A DNA stretch of 64,000 bases from Polaromonas sp. A23 (GTDB lineage Bacteria; Pseudomonadota; Gammaproteobacteria; Burkholderiales; Burkholderiaceae_C). Below the pieces are notes generated by a model. The model was not told the origin of the DNA and did no database searches. It saw only the letters and a program-made list of their open reading frames with translations. This document shows positions 7,338 to 16,142 of this stretch, one piece after another. The translations under genes were made by a program, and so were the position numbers. The stretch is from positions 1 to 64,000 of the forward strand of contig NZ_MUNO01000004.1 of the NCBI RefSeq assembly GCF_002001015.1, in the 5' to 3' direction. Positions within the stretch are counted from its first letter, which is position 1, and each line of letters opens with the position of its first letter.

Positions 7338-8075
7338 ATGGGTTACTGGGTGAATACGACCTACATCCACCACGGAGACGTCAGCGCGGTTGCCAATGCG
7401 CTGGAAGCTGTCTGCCGCACCGAAGGCATGGAGCGAATACCTTCTCCTGTGCAGCGTGAGAGGGCCCTCGTCGAGCCGATGCAGTACGAACGTGCCCTGC
7501 ACAACGATTTGTGGGGCGCTGCAATTTTCCCAGGGGCTCCGTCATGGACCGTCGTCCAGACAGCCCCCCTTGAGTTGCTGGCCGAACGCGCGGCGGGAGT
7601 TCCACGAATGCGTCTTGCCGAGCTCTGCCGCCGGCTCTCGGTATCTGCGTTTCAGCTGAACGTCTATGACAGCACAGGAGCGATTCTTGCGGAAGTGTCG
7701 GAGCGTGGTGAGGTTCTGATCTCTGGGTTCAACACGAGCAGCGACGCCGTCGACCCCTTTGAGTGGTACGAAGAACGGCTGAGCGAGGAATTTTTCGAGG
7801 CACAGTTCCGGCTCCATCCTTTTCAGGACCTGATTGCTGGCGCCATGTTGGGTGACGACGTGGCCGGCACCGTTGCCCGGCACTTTGGGGCGCAGAACTC
7901 TGCCTTTTGCGACAACCTCGTATCCGTCGATACGCTTGTCTGCCACAAGCCGTTCTCTGCGCCTGGCGGCGTGGCTTTGTACTTCAGGTGGCCGGGCCCC
8001 AGCCGGCAACGGTATTCATCGTGTGCGTCGTGGGCCGAATATCAGGCGGCGATCGGGGACGCGAAACATCCGTAG
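7338..8075 (+). CDS. Hypothetical protein, 245 aa
   Basis: ATG 7338 is chosen over the in-frame ATG at 7311 because GGGGGAGGAG lies just upstream of it. The soluble protein starts MGYWVNTTYIHHGDVSAVANAL and contains DPFEWYEERLSEEFFEAQF and VALYFRWPGPSRQRY. There are no signal peptide, membrane helices or known catalytic motif that I can name. It resembles proteins found next to toxin- or ankyrin-type genes only in general style, so no function is given. Confidence 0.55.
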   Translation: MGYWVNTTYIHHGDVSAVANALEAVCRTEGMERIPSPVQRERALVEPMQYERALHNDLWGAAIFPGAPSWTVVQTAPLELLAERAAGVPRMRLAELCRRLSVSAFQLNVYDSTGAILAEVSERGEVLISGFNTSSDAVDPFEWYEERLSEEFFEAQFRLHPFQDLIAGAMLGDDVAGTVARHFGAQNSAFCDNLVSVDTLVCHKPFSAPGGVALYFRWPGPSRQRYSSCASWAEYQAAIGDAKHP

Positions 8076-8117
8076 AGCCGGACCCGGGCCGCAGGTGCGC
8101 CATCTCAGGAGCTAAGG

Positions 8118-9530
8118 TTACATGCGCAACACACGCCCCGGGTTCATCAGATTCTCCGGGTCCAGCGCCTGCTTGATCGCGCGCATCATGCCCAGGGCTA
8201 CAGGCGATTTGTGTTGTTCCAGTTTACCCACCTTGAGGCTGCCGACACCGTGTTCGGCGGAAATCGAGCCACCAAATTTCTGTACCGAGTCATAGACCAG
8301 GGCATTGACCCGTTCTTCCTGCTCACGCAGGAAGGCGGCGGGGTCGCCTTTGGCAGGCGCCTGCACGTTGTAGTGCAGGTTGCCGTCGCCCAGATGGCCG
8401 AAGTTGACGAGGCGCACGCCGGGAATGGCCTTGGTCAGCAGCAAGTTGGTCGCGCGCACAAATTCCGGAATCAGCGAGACCGGCACGGAGATGTCGTGCT
8501 TGATGTTCAGGCCTTCCTCGGCCTGGGCCAGCGGAATGCTTTCCCGCAGGTGCCAGAGCTGGCGGGCCTGCTGCAGGTTTTCCGCCACCACGGCGTCCGT
8601 GATACAGCCTTCTTCCATGGCCATTTCCAGCAGGCGTTCAAACTGCTCACGCGCATGGGTTTCAGACTCGTGGTCGGAGTTCTCCAGCAGCACGCAAAAC
8701 GGCGTGTCTTCATGGAAGGGCACGCGTTGTTTGGGAAAATGTTTTGCAACCAGGCTCAGCGCGAACTGGCCCATGACTTCGAAACCTGTCAGGCCGGCAC
8801 CCAGGTTGCGGTGCGCCAGCCCGAGCAGGGTGACGGCGTCTTCCATGGACGGCACGGCCGCCCACGCGGTCAGCTGCGCCGCGGGCATGGGGTAGAGCTT
8901 CATGGTGGCCGCGGTGATGATGCCCAGGGTTCCTTCGCTGCCGATGAAAAGATCGCGCAGGTCGTAGCCGGTATTGTCTTTGCGCAGGCCTGAAAGGCCT
9001 TCCCAGATGTCTCCCTGCGCCGTCACTACTTCCAGACCCAGGCACAAGTCACGCGCGTTGCCATAACGAACCACCTGCGTGCCGCCGGCGTTGCTGCCCA
9101 GGTTGCCACCTATCGTGCAACTACCTTCTGCAGCCAGGCTCAGCGGAAACAACAGGCCGGCTTTTTCAGCGGTTTCCTGCAGGGTCTGCAAAATGCAACC
9201 CGCCTCCACCGTCATGGTCAGGTTGGGCATGTCGAGCGCGCGCACCGCATTCATGCGTTGCAGGCTCAGCACCACCTGCCGGCCGGAATCGTCAGGGGTC
9301 GAGCCGCCGACCAGGCCGGTGTTGCCACCCTGCGGCACCAGGCTGATGCCCGCCGCCATGCAGGCTTTGACGACGGCCGCCACTTCGCCGGTATTGCCGG
9401 GGCGGACCACGGCCAGTGCCTTGCCGCGCGCGCGTTTGCGCCAGTCCAGCTCCCAGGCCGAGAGGTCACCTTCAGACAATACGTTGGCTGCGCCGACGAC
9501 GGCGCGCAGGGCAGTGAGGATTTCGTTCAT
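8118..9530 (-). CDS. FAD-binding oxidoreductase of the GlcD / D-2-hydroxyacid dehydrogenase family
   Basis: It probably oxidises a D-2-hydroxyacid such as D-lactate or D-2-hydroxyglutarate with FAD. The 470-residue protein has the PCMH-type FAD domain (VPQGGNTGLVGGSTPD at about 61-76, IGGNLGSNAGGTQVVRYG, GSEGTLGIITAATMKLYP) and the C-terminal FAD-linked oxidase domain (NFGHLGDGNLHYNV, SAEHGVGSLKV). It lies 5 nt after the DUF2069 gene on the same strand. No iron-sulfur subunit gene is adjacent, which favours a stand-alone D-lactate or D-2HG dehydrogenase over glycolate oxidase. Confidence 0.85.
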   Translation of the reverse strand: MNEILTALRAVVGAANVLSEGDLSAWELDWRKRARGKALAVVRPGNTGEVAAVVKACMAAGISLVPQGGNTGLVGGSTPDDSGRQVVLSLQRMNAVRALDMPNLTMTVEAGCILQTLQETAEKAGLLFPLSLAAEGSCTIGGNLGSNAGGTQVVRYGNARDLCLGLEVVTAQGDIWEGLSGLRKDNTGYDLRDLFIGSEGTLGIITAATMKLYPMPAAQLTAWAAVPSMEDAVTLLGLAHRNLGAGLTGFEVMGQFALSLVAKHFPKQRVPFHEDTPFCVLLENSDHESETHAREQFERLLEMAMEEGCITDAVVAENLQQARQLWHLRESIPLAQAEEGLNIKHDISVPVSLIPEFVRATNLLLTKAIPGVRLVNFGHLGDGNLHYNVQAPAKGDPAAFLREQEERVNALVYDSVQKFGGSISAEHGVGSLKVGKLEQHKSPVALGMMRAIKQALDPENLMNPGRVLRM

Positions 9531-9535
9531 AAGCT

Positions 9536-9904
9536 TCAGGCGGGAAGGGGGGCTTTTTTAAGGCGGATGCGCACGTGCAGGGCGCAGGCGGTAAACAGCA
9601 GCAGGCATAGCGCCACTTCTGTCATGGCGAGGTAGTTGCCGGGCGGTTTGTCGCTCCACGCGCGGACTGCACCCTCGGTGAAATACAGCCACACCATCAG
9701 GCTTAGCCAGCGGTAGGTGTACATGCGGTTTTTCAGCAGGCCGGCCAACGGAAAGCACAGTGGCAATACCTTCAGGGCCAGCAGCGAGCCGCCGGGCCGA
9801 ACCGGCGCGAGCCACATCTCCCAGGCCAGGCCGAGAATGATCAGGGCGCCCAGGCTGCCCACGGCGAGCCAGCGGGTGGCATCGATCTGCGTTGATTTGT
9901 TCAT
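9536..9904 (-). CDS. DUF2069 inner-membrane protein
   Basis: This 122-residue protein has four hydrophobic helices and the family pattern W-E-x-W-L-A-P, L-K-x-L-P-L-x-F-P-L-x-G-L-L-x-x-R-x-Y-T-Y-R-W and Y-F-x-E-G. The biological role of DUF2069 is unknown. It precedes the FAD oxidase on the minus strand and is divergent from the YihY-family gene, whose start lies 15 nt away, so both promoters must overlap the neighbouring genes or this tiny gap. Confidence 0.75.
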   Translation of the reverse strand: MNKSTQIDATRWLAVGSLGALIILGLAWEMWLAPVRPGGSLLALKVLPLCFPLAGLLKNRMYTYRWLSLMVWLYFTEGAVRAWSDKPPGNYLAMTEVALCLLLFTACALHVRIRLKKAPLPA

Positions 9905-9919
9905 AAGTTTGTCGATGGC

Positions 9920-11146
9920 ATGATACCGGGGATGAAATTCCAGCAGTCCCTACAGCAGTTATTGACGGATTTGTCGCATTTCCCCTGGCGCGACACCGCC
10001 ATCACGCTGCGCCAGCGTTTCCGTGAAGACCATATGGGCCTGACGGCCAGTAGCCTGACCTTCACCACCAGCATTGCACTGGTGCCGTTTTTCACCGTGG
10101 CATTGGCTATTTTCACGGCTTTTCCGATGTTTTCCAAGTTGCAGGGCGCCTTGCAGGTCTGGCTGGTTAACAGCCTGATTCCCGACAACATCTCGCGCCA
10201 GGTGCTGGGCTACCTCACGCAGTTCGCCAAGCAAGCCAATAAGCTGGGTGTGGCCGGTCTGGCAGTGCTGCTGGTGACGGCGATTGCGCTGATCCTGACG
10301 ATTGACCGAACGCTCAACGGCATCTGGCGCGTCAAAAAATCGCGGCCGCTCGCCCAGCGCGTGTTGATTTACTGGGCTGCCATCACGCTCGGCCCGCTGG
10401 TTTTGGGAGCCAGCCTGGCGCTCACCTCGTACGTGATTTCCGGCTCACGCGGCATGGTCGGCGTCATGCCGGGCAGCGTGCGCGTGTTGCTGGACGTGTT
10501 GCAGTTCTTCCTGCTGGCCGGTGGCATGGCGGCGCTTTACCACTATGTGCCCAACACCTTTGTCCGTTGGGCACATGCCTGGGTGGGCGGATTTTTCGTG
10601 GCGGCCGGCATTGAAGTGGCCAAAAAAGTTCTTGGCCTATATCTCAGCAGCGTACCGACTTATTCCCTCGTGTACGGCGCTTTTGCCACCTTGCCGATAT
10701 TGCTGGTGTGGATCTACGTGGCCTGGGTCATTGTGTTGATGGGGGCGGTGATTGCGGCCTACCTGCCCAGCCTGCTGGCTGGTGTGGCGCGGCGCGGCAA
10801 CAGCCACGGCTGGCAGTTCCAGCTGGCGGTGGAGCTGCTGCAGGAGCTGCACCGCGCGCGCAGCACCACACGTATTGGCATGGAGGGCTCAGAGCTGGCG
10901 CGTGCGCTGCAGGTGGACGTGCTGCAGCTGGAACCCGTGCTGGAAACACTGATGGCGCTGGACTGGATCGGCCAGCTGACCGACCCGGACGACGAGCACG
11001 AAGCACGCTACCTGTTGCTGGCCGACCCGGATGCCACAGCACTGGAGCCACTGATGGCGCAGCTGCTGCTGAGCCAGGACGCTTCAATGAAAAACTTATG
11101 GGAAAACGGCCGTTTTGAGGCGCTTCGCCTGCGCGACGTGATTTGA
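9920..11146 (+). CDS. YihY/BrkB family inner-membrane protein
   Basis: The 408-residue protein has about six transmembrane helices in its first 290 residues with family motifs LTASSLTFTTSIALVPFFTV, FALIPILLVWIYVAWVIVLMGAVIAAYLP (as FATLPILLVW here) and YSLVYGAFATLP. An additional C-terminal cytoplasmic part of about 120 residues resembles the extended betaproteobacterial form. The family was once called ribonuclease BN, but that activity belongs to another protein. ATG 9920 or 9932 may be the start; neither has a strong ribosome site. Confidence 0.8.
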   Translation: MIPGMKFQQSLQQLLTDLSHFPWRDTAITLRQRFREDHMGLTASSLTFTTSIALVPFFTVALAIFTAFPMFSKLQGALQVWLVNSLIPDNISRQVLGYLTQFAKQANKLGVAGLAVLLVTAIALILTIDRTLNGIWRVKKSRPLAQRVLIYWAAITLGPLVLGASLALTSYVISGSRGMVGVMPGSVRVLLDVLQFFLLAGGMAALYHYVPNTFVRWAHAWVGGFFVAAGIEVAKKVLGLYLSSVPTYSLVYGAFATLPILLVWIYVAWVIVLMGAVIAAYLPSLLAGVARRGNSHGWQFQLAVELLQELHRARSTTRIGMEGSELARALQVDVLQLEPVLETLMALDWIGQLTDPDDEHEARYLLLADPDATALEPLMAQLLLSQDASMKNLWENGRFEALRLRDVI

Positions 11147-11153
11147 CGGCAGC

Positions 11154-12092
11154 TTATGACGGCCGGCCGCCATCGATGCGGCGCGTGTAGTCTTCAGGCT
11201 TGGCGGCCGCCAGGATGGCATTGACGAGGAGCTGCGAGAACGCTTCGCTCAGAGCCGCCGCCGGTGAATTTTCAATGCTGGCGATACCCAGCTGGTAGCT
11301 GATGCGCGGACTGAACGGCCGGCTGGAAAATTCCTTGTCCTTGCAATAACTGGCCAGCAAGGCATTGACGATAGACACACCCATTCCTTGCGCCACGAAG
11401 CCGCAGGCCACGCTGACTGAATGGACTTCGATCGCAACGCGCGGCAGCACGCGAGCATGACGAAATGCCATGTCGATTTCGTGGCGGATAAGGCGCTGTC
11501 GGCCCAGCAGAATCAGCGAGACATCTTCGAGATCAAGAGGGGCGACGACATCGAGTTTTTCGAGAGGGTGGCCCTTGGGCATGATGCACACGGCGTCTGA
11601 CTCCAGGCAGGCAATTGCCTGCAAGCCCGGCATCTCCATGGGAAGGCGCACCAAGCCGATATCGGCGTCGCGGCTCAGGATAGCCCGCTCGGTATCGGTA
11701 TAGGAGCCGGACAGCACCTCCAGCACGACCTGGGGATGCTCGTGCATGAATTTCTTTGCGATTGCGGGCATGAGTTGCGAGGCCAGCGTGCTTGGCACGG
11801 CCACCTTCAGCAAGCGCCGCTTGAATCCACCTAGTCGCAGCTGCTCCGAATGGCGCCGGAAGCATTGGGCTGAATCGACCAGGCCATGCGCGTCCTGCAA
11901 CAGGGCCTCGGCCTCGCGCGTCGGGACCAGTCTGCCTTTCTCCCGGATGAATAGCCGCAGGCCCAAGTCTTCCTCGAGCTGGCCGAGCAGACGGCTGATG
12001 GCCGACTGCGACAGCCCCAGGCGTTCGGCGGCACCGGTGGTAGAGCCACTGGCCATGATGGCTTGAAAAGCTTCCAGCTGTTTGAAGTTCAT
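11154..12092 (-). CDS. LysR-type transcriptional regulator
   Basis: A 312-residue LTTR. The N-terminal winged helix is MNFKQLEAFQAIMASGSTTGAAERLGLSQSAISRLLGQLEEDLG (1-44), followed by the effector-binding domain with VAVPSTLASQLMPAIAKKF and DIGLVRLP. The style is close to the NocR/OccR type regulators. It is divergent from the porin - Bug - hydrolase operon across 180 nt, which contains a perfect 7-bp dyad (12171-12190). It very likely controls that operon in response to its substrate. Confidence 0.9.
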   Translation of the reverse strand: MNFKQLEAFQAIMASGSTTGAAERLGLSQSAISRLLGQLEEDLGLRLFIREKGRLVPTREAEALLQDAHGLVDSAQCFRRHSEQLRLGGFKRRLLKVAVPSTLASQLMPAIAKKFMHEHPQVVLEVLSGSYTDTERAILSRDADIGLVRLPMEMPGLQAIACLESDAVCIMPKGHPLEKLDVVAPLDLEDVSLILLGRQRLIRHEIDMAFRHARVLPRVAIEVHSVSVACGFVAQGMGVSIVNALLASYCKDKEFSSRPFSPRISYQLGIASIENSPAAALSEAFSQLLVNAILAAAKPEDYTRRIDGGRPS

Positions 12093-12170
12093 AACCAGTC
12101 AGGTGCGAGGTAAGTGCGTGAGACGGTGCCATCTTTGCAGGTCCGTCGTGACGCCGCAAGTGCCACGCAA

Positions 12171-12190
12171 TTCGCATAGGGCAATGCGAA
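12171..12190. promoter_or_regulatory. Inverted repeat, candidate LysR-regulator binding site
   Basis: TTCGCAT (12171-12177) and ATGCGAA (12184-12190) form a perfect dyad with a 6-nt spacer, in the divergent gap between the LysR gene and the porin. The size and placement fit the recognition site of an LTTR. Confidence 0.55.
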
Positions 12191-12272
12191 ATCATCATAC
12201 CGTTGTGGGTCGTCGAACCTCACAACACAATCCGCTCCACCAAATTTTTACAACCACGAGGAGTGAGATTCG

Positions 12273-13280
12273 ATGAAGACATGTATGTATGCAGCTGCTG
12301 CAGTCGGAGGCAGCTTGATGGCTGCAGCGTTACCGCCCGCAAGCGCCCAGTCGACGCAAATCTATGGTCAGGTGCGCCTGACGGCCAACAGCATCAGCGG
12401 CGCCGGTGCGGTTAAGGAGTTGCGCGACAACGCCTCCCGGCTGGGCTTTCGCGGTACCGAGGATCTGGGCGGCGGCCTGGGTGCTTTCTTTGGCCTGGAG
12501 ATGGGCATTAGCGCCGACGACGGCAGCGGTACGGATCCGCTTTATCGCAACAGCTACACGGGCCTTCGCGGCAGCTTTGGTGCCATTGCTCTCGGCCGGC
12601 TGGATTCATCCAACCCGACTGGCTCGCCGCTGTACTCGCAGGTCACTTCCATCGTCTCGTTTGCCGCCAACGACGCCGGCGCGACGGCGATCGGCACCAC
12701 CATACTGAATGGGCGCAACCGGACGTCCAATTCGATCGGCTACATGAGCCCCAACTGGGGCGGCTTCGACGTTCGGGCACGCTATTACGTGCGCGGTGCG
12801 CCGGCGACTCCGAATGTGGAAAACGGCGCCAAGTCGCTGGACCTCGGTTTTAACTATGCCAATGGCCCTTTGCGTGCGGGCATCGGCTTCGCCAGGGATT
12901 CGCGTCCTGGAGGGCTGCTGGCCAACGAGTTTTCAGACAAATGGCAGGCTGGCGTGCGCTATGCCTTCGGCCCGGTTGCGCCCTATGTCTTGGTCGGCAA
13001 GGATTCGTACAAGAATACGGCGACCAGCCGCGGCGAGGTCGGCTATTGGATCGTCGGCGCGAAATACAGCCAGAATGCGCATTCAGTGGTGCTCAACTTC
13101 ATGGAGCGCGACGTGCAGACGTCTCGCTCCGGCAAGCGCAAGCGTGAACAGCTTGCCTATGCCTATGCACTTTCCAAGCGCACTGAGCTGCAGGCTTTCA
13201 TTGATCGTGACGGCGTGGATTCCAGCCGTCGCAACGTCGCAGTCCGGGCCATTGGCGTCGGCATGCGGCACGACTTCTAA
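12273..13280 (+). CDS. Gram-negative general porin
   Basis: This outer-membrane trimeric beta-barrel porin has 335 residues. A signal peptide with cleavage after PPASA (about residue 25) precedes QSTQIYGQVRLTANSI, the first strand. The family blocks DNASRLGFRGTEDLGGGLGAFFGLE, SYTGLRGSFGAIALGRLDS and the C-terminal strand ending in Phe (VGMRHDF) are present; the final Phe is the BAM-recognition signal. It heads the operon with a Bug receptor and two hydrolases, so it probably admits the substrate of that pathway through the outer membrane. Confidence 0.92.
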   Translation: MKTCMYAAAAVGGSLMAAALPPASAQSTQIYGQVRLTANSISGAGAVKELRDNASRLGFRGTEDLGGGLGAFFGLEMGISADDGSGTDPLYRNSYTGLRGSFGAIALGRLDSSNPTGSPLYSQVTSIVSFAANDAGATAIGTTILNGRNRTSNSIGYMSPNWGGFDVRARYYVRGAPATPNVENGAKSLDLGFNYANGPLRAGIGFARDSRPGGLLANEFSDKWQAGVRYAFGPVAPYVLVGKDSYKNTATSRGEVGYWIVGAKYSQNAHSVVLNFMERDVQTSRSGKRKREQLAYAYALSKRTELQAFIDRDGVDSSRRNVAVRAIGVGMRHDF

Positions 13281-13293
13281 AGGGGGCATGATC

Positions 13294-14250
13294 ATGCGCA
13301 GTTTCAAACAAGTTCTGGCGGCCGTGCTGGCCGTTCTCATGGTTCAGGGCGCGCTGGCCGCTTACCCCGAAAAACCGATACGTGTGGTGGTACCGTTCCC
13401 GGCCGGCGCGGCGGCCGACAACGCCATGCGGGTGGTGGCACTCAAGCTCGGGGCCGAGCTGGGGCAGCCCGTGGTGATTGAAAACAAGGCGGCGGTGCCC
13501 GGCATTCAGGCGGCGGCTATGGCGCCGGCCGACGGCTACACTTTTTTGCTGGGTGCTGGCTCGGGCATGGTCACGGGGCCGTTGCTCAAGAGCAAGTTGC
13601 CCTACAACCCCACACGCGACTTCGTGCCCGTCGGCCGCATGCTGATCAATGTGCCGATTCTCACTGCCCACCCCTCGCTGGGCGTGCGATCGGTGAAGGA
13701 ATTGGTTGCGTTGGCCAAGCAAAAACCCGGCCGTCTGGACTACAGCTCCAGCGGGTCGGGCAGCCCCGGCCATCTGTCTATGGAAATGTTCCAGGCCTTG
13801 ACCGGCACGCACATGGTGCACATTCCGTACAAGGGTGGCGCGCCTGCGGTCAACGAATTGATGGGTGGCCATGTGCATCTGGGCATCAATGCCTTGTCCA
13901 GCGTGACGCTCCACGTCAAAAGTGGCAAGCTGGTGCCGCTGGCGGTGGCCAATGCCAAGCGAACGCGCACCTTGCCGGATGTGCCAACCATGGCCGAGGC
14001 CGGCGTTACGGGCTTCGAATATGACATCTGGTATGCGCTGTTCGCCCCGGCGCGTACGCCACCGGATATCGTTTCCAGGGTTAGCGCCGCGCTGCAACGC
14101 GTGTTGACCGATCAGGACGTGGTTCGGCAACTGACGGAGCAGGGCGCCGATGCTGCGCCCAGTAGCGCGCAGGAACTGGCCCGTTTCATCCAGGAAGACA
14201 CGGCACGCTGGTCCAAGATCATCAAGGACCGTAACCTCAAAGTGGATTGA
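13294..14250 (+). CDS. Bug / TctC-type periplasmic substrate-binding protein
   Basis: This is a tripartite tricarboxylate receptor family protein (Bug), a periplasmic carboxylate-binding protein. A signal peptide ends at GALAAYPEKP. The mature part has family marks PIRVVVPFPAGAAADNAMRVV, NKAAVPGIQAA, ADGYTFLLG, MVHIPYKGGAPAVNELMGGHV and PTMAEAGVTGFEYDIWYALFAP. ATG 13294 is preferred because AAAGGGGG lies 7 nt upstream; ATG 13288 is too close to it. No TctAB membrane genes are present, as is usual for orphan Bug proteins in Burkholderiales. It lies 13 nt after the porin. Confidence 0.9.
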   Translation: MRSFKQVLAAVLAVLMVQGALAAYPEKPIRVVVPFPAGAAADNAMRVVALKLGAELGQPVVIENKAAVPGIQAAAMAPADGYTFLLGAGSGMVTGPLLKSKLPYNPTRDFVPVGRMLINVPILTAHPSLGVRSVKELVALAKQKPGRLDYSSSGSGSPGHLSMEMFQALTGTHMVHIPYKGGAPAVNELMGGHVHLGINALSSVTLHVKSGKLVPLAVANAKRTRTLPDVPTMAEAGVTGFEYDIWYALFAPARTPPDIVSRVSAALQRVLTDQDVVRQLTEQGADAAPSSAQELARFIQEDTARWSKIIKDRNLKVD

Positions 14251-14260
14251 CGGGTTGCAG

Positions 14261-16135
14261 ATGATCTCTATGAACCTGGAAGAAAACCAACTCGAAATGG
14301 CGAATGTGGTGAAGACCACGACCATGGTCGCCATGCGCGACGGCGTACGTCTGGCCACCGACGTCTATTTGCCCGCGACGGGCGGACCGTTCCCTGTATT
14401 GCTGGAACGGACGCCCTACGGCAGAAACGCCGAGACGCGGCGTGAGCGAACAGCCGTCTATGACCAGCCAATGCGCCGCGGCGAAGTGGCAGAGCAGTTC
14501 GCGCGGTACGGCTACGCGGTGGTGGTGCAGGATTGCCGCGGCCGCTTCGATTCCGAAGGGCGCTTCACCAAGTACCTGGGCGAGGCGAACGACGGTGCCG
14601 ACACTCTGGCCTGGCTCACCAGCCAGAGCTGGTGCAATGGGCGCGTGGGAACCTATGGCCTTTCCTATGCCGCCCACACCCAAACCGCACTGGCCAGCCA
14701 GCGGCCTGCTGGCTTGACCGCCATGTTCCTTGAGTGCGGTGGGTTTTCCAACGCCTACCGGGGCGGCATTCGGCACGGCGGCGCCTTTGAGCTCAAGCAA
14801 GCCACTTGGGCTTTCAAGAACGCGCAGTGTCTCGAGACGGATGCACACGACACTGCCACCATGCAGGCGCTTGCCGCCGAAGACATCGGGGCCTGGTTTG
14901 CGGCCCTGCCATGGCGGCGCGGGCATTCGCCGTTGAAGTGGGTGCCGGAATACGAGGACTATCTGTTCGAGCAGTGGGAACGCGGCACCTTTGATGATTA
15001 TTGGCGCCAGCCCGAGTTGTATGCCGCTGGCCACTATGACGTGTTCGACGGCATCCCGGTCATGCTGATGTGCGGCTGGTGGGATCCCTACGCTCAGACC
15101 ACCACCGACAACTATGTCGGCATTTCACGTCGCAAGAATGGTGTCGCGCGCATGGTGCTCGGGCCCTGGACGCACGGCGAACGCAGCGTCACCCATGCCG
15201 GCGATGTCGACTTTGGGCCGCAGGCTTGCCTCGATGGCGTGTTGGCCGCCAACTATGTACAAATGCGTCTGGCCTGGTTCGACCGTTGGCTGCAGGGGCA
15301 GGTGCAGGAGTCGGCGGCCGATCCGGTGGTGCGCTACTTCCGCATGGGTGGCGGTTCAGGTGGCCGAACGGCCGAGGGCCGGCTCGATCACGGTGGCGGC
15401 TGGCTCAGCGCCAGTGACTGGCCTGTGCCGGGTACGCGGTTCGTGCCCTGGTATTTGCACGGCGACGGCACACTGGCGGTGCGGCCTGCTGAGCAGGGCA
15501 GCGTGCTGGAGTATGAGTTCGATCCTTCCGACCCGGTGCCCACGATTGGCGGCTCCATCACCTCCGGCGAGCCGCTGATGACCGCCGGCGCCTACGACCA
15601 GCGCACCCACGAAAACATTTTCGGCGCAGGACTCCCCTACGGGCCGCTGTCGGAGCGCGATGACATCCTGGTGTTCCAGTCGCCACCGCTCGAGCAAGAC
15701 CTCGAAGTCACGGGGCCGGTGGTGATCAAGCTGTGGATTTCCTCAAGCGCGCCGGACACCGACTTCACCGCCAAGCTCATCGACCTTTACCCACCCAGCG
15801 TCGACTACCCGGAAGGTTATGCGATGAACATCACGGATGGCATTCTGCGTTGCCGCTACCGGCGATCCTGGGAACACCCCGAGATGCTGACGCCCGGCGA
15901 AGTAGCTGAAATCACGATTGAGCCCATGCCTACGTCAAACCTGTTCAAGAAGGGCCACCGTATTCGCCTGGACATTTCAAGCAGCAATTTTCCGCGCTTC
16001 GACGTAAACCCGAACACCGGCGCGCCCGAGGGCGGCGGCAGCGAGCGCGTGAAGGCGCTCAACCGCGTGCATCTGGGCGGCGCCGAGGCTTCCCATATCC
16101 TCCTGCCGGTTGTGCCGGGGCGAGCTGGCCTCTGA
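14261..16135 (+). CDS. CocE/NonD family alpha/beta hydrolase (X-Pro dipeptidyl-peptidase class)
   Basis: A serine hydrolase of the S15/CocE family, which cleaves esters, acylated amides or peptides. The 624-residue protein from ATG 14261 (ATG 14270 also possible) begins with VAMRDGVRLATDVYLPA. Next come the oxyanion tyrosine stretch ERTPYGR and the nucleophile elbow G-T-Y-G-L-S-Y-A. The acid and His region is MLMCGWWDPYAQTTTDNY and GPWTHGE, and a C-terminal jelly-roll domain ends in RLDISSSNFPRFDVNPNTG. It follows the Bug gene by 10 nt and overlaps no gene. It probably degrades the compound imported by the operon. Confidence 0.88.
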   Translation: MISMNLEENQLEMANVVKTTTMVAMRDGVRLATDVYLPATGGPFPVLLERTPYGRNAETRRERTAVYDQPMRRGEVAEQFARYGYAVVVQDCRGRFDSEGRFTKYLGEANDGADTLAWLTSQSWCNGRVGTYGLSYAAHTQTALASQRPAGLTAMFLECGGFSNAYRGGIRHGGAFELKQATWAFKNAQCLETDAHDTATMQALAAEDIGAWFAALPWRRGHSPLKWVPEYEDYLFEQWERGTFDDYWRQPELYAAGHYDVFDGIPVMLMCGWWDPYAQTTTDNYVGISRRKNGVARMVLGPWTHGERSVTHAGDVDFGPQACLDGVLAANYVQMRLAWFDRWLQGQVQESAADPVVRYFRMGGGSGGRTAEGRLDHGGGWLSASDWPVPGTRFVPWYLHGDGTLAVRPAEQGSVLEYEFDPSDPVPTIGGSITSGEPLMTAGAYDQRTHENIFGAGLPYGPLSERDDILVFQSPPLEQDLEVTGPVVIKLWISSSAPDTDFTAKLIDLYPPSVDYPEGYAMNITDGILRCRYRRSWEHPEMLTPGEVAEITIEPMPTSNLFKKGHRIRLDISSSNFPRFDVNPNTGAPEGGGSERVKALNRVHLGGAEASHILLPVVPGRAGL

Positions 16136-16142
16136 ACAAACC

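Noticed and set aside
16110..16142. Earlier start of the formylglutamate amidohydrolase gene, overlapping the CocE gene
   Set aside because: The extra residues MCRGELASEQT do not fit the family and ATG 16143 lies just after the preceding stop.
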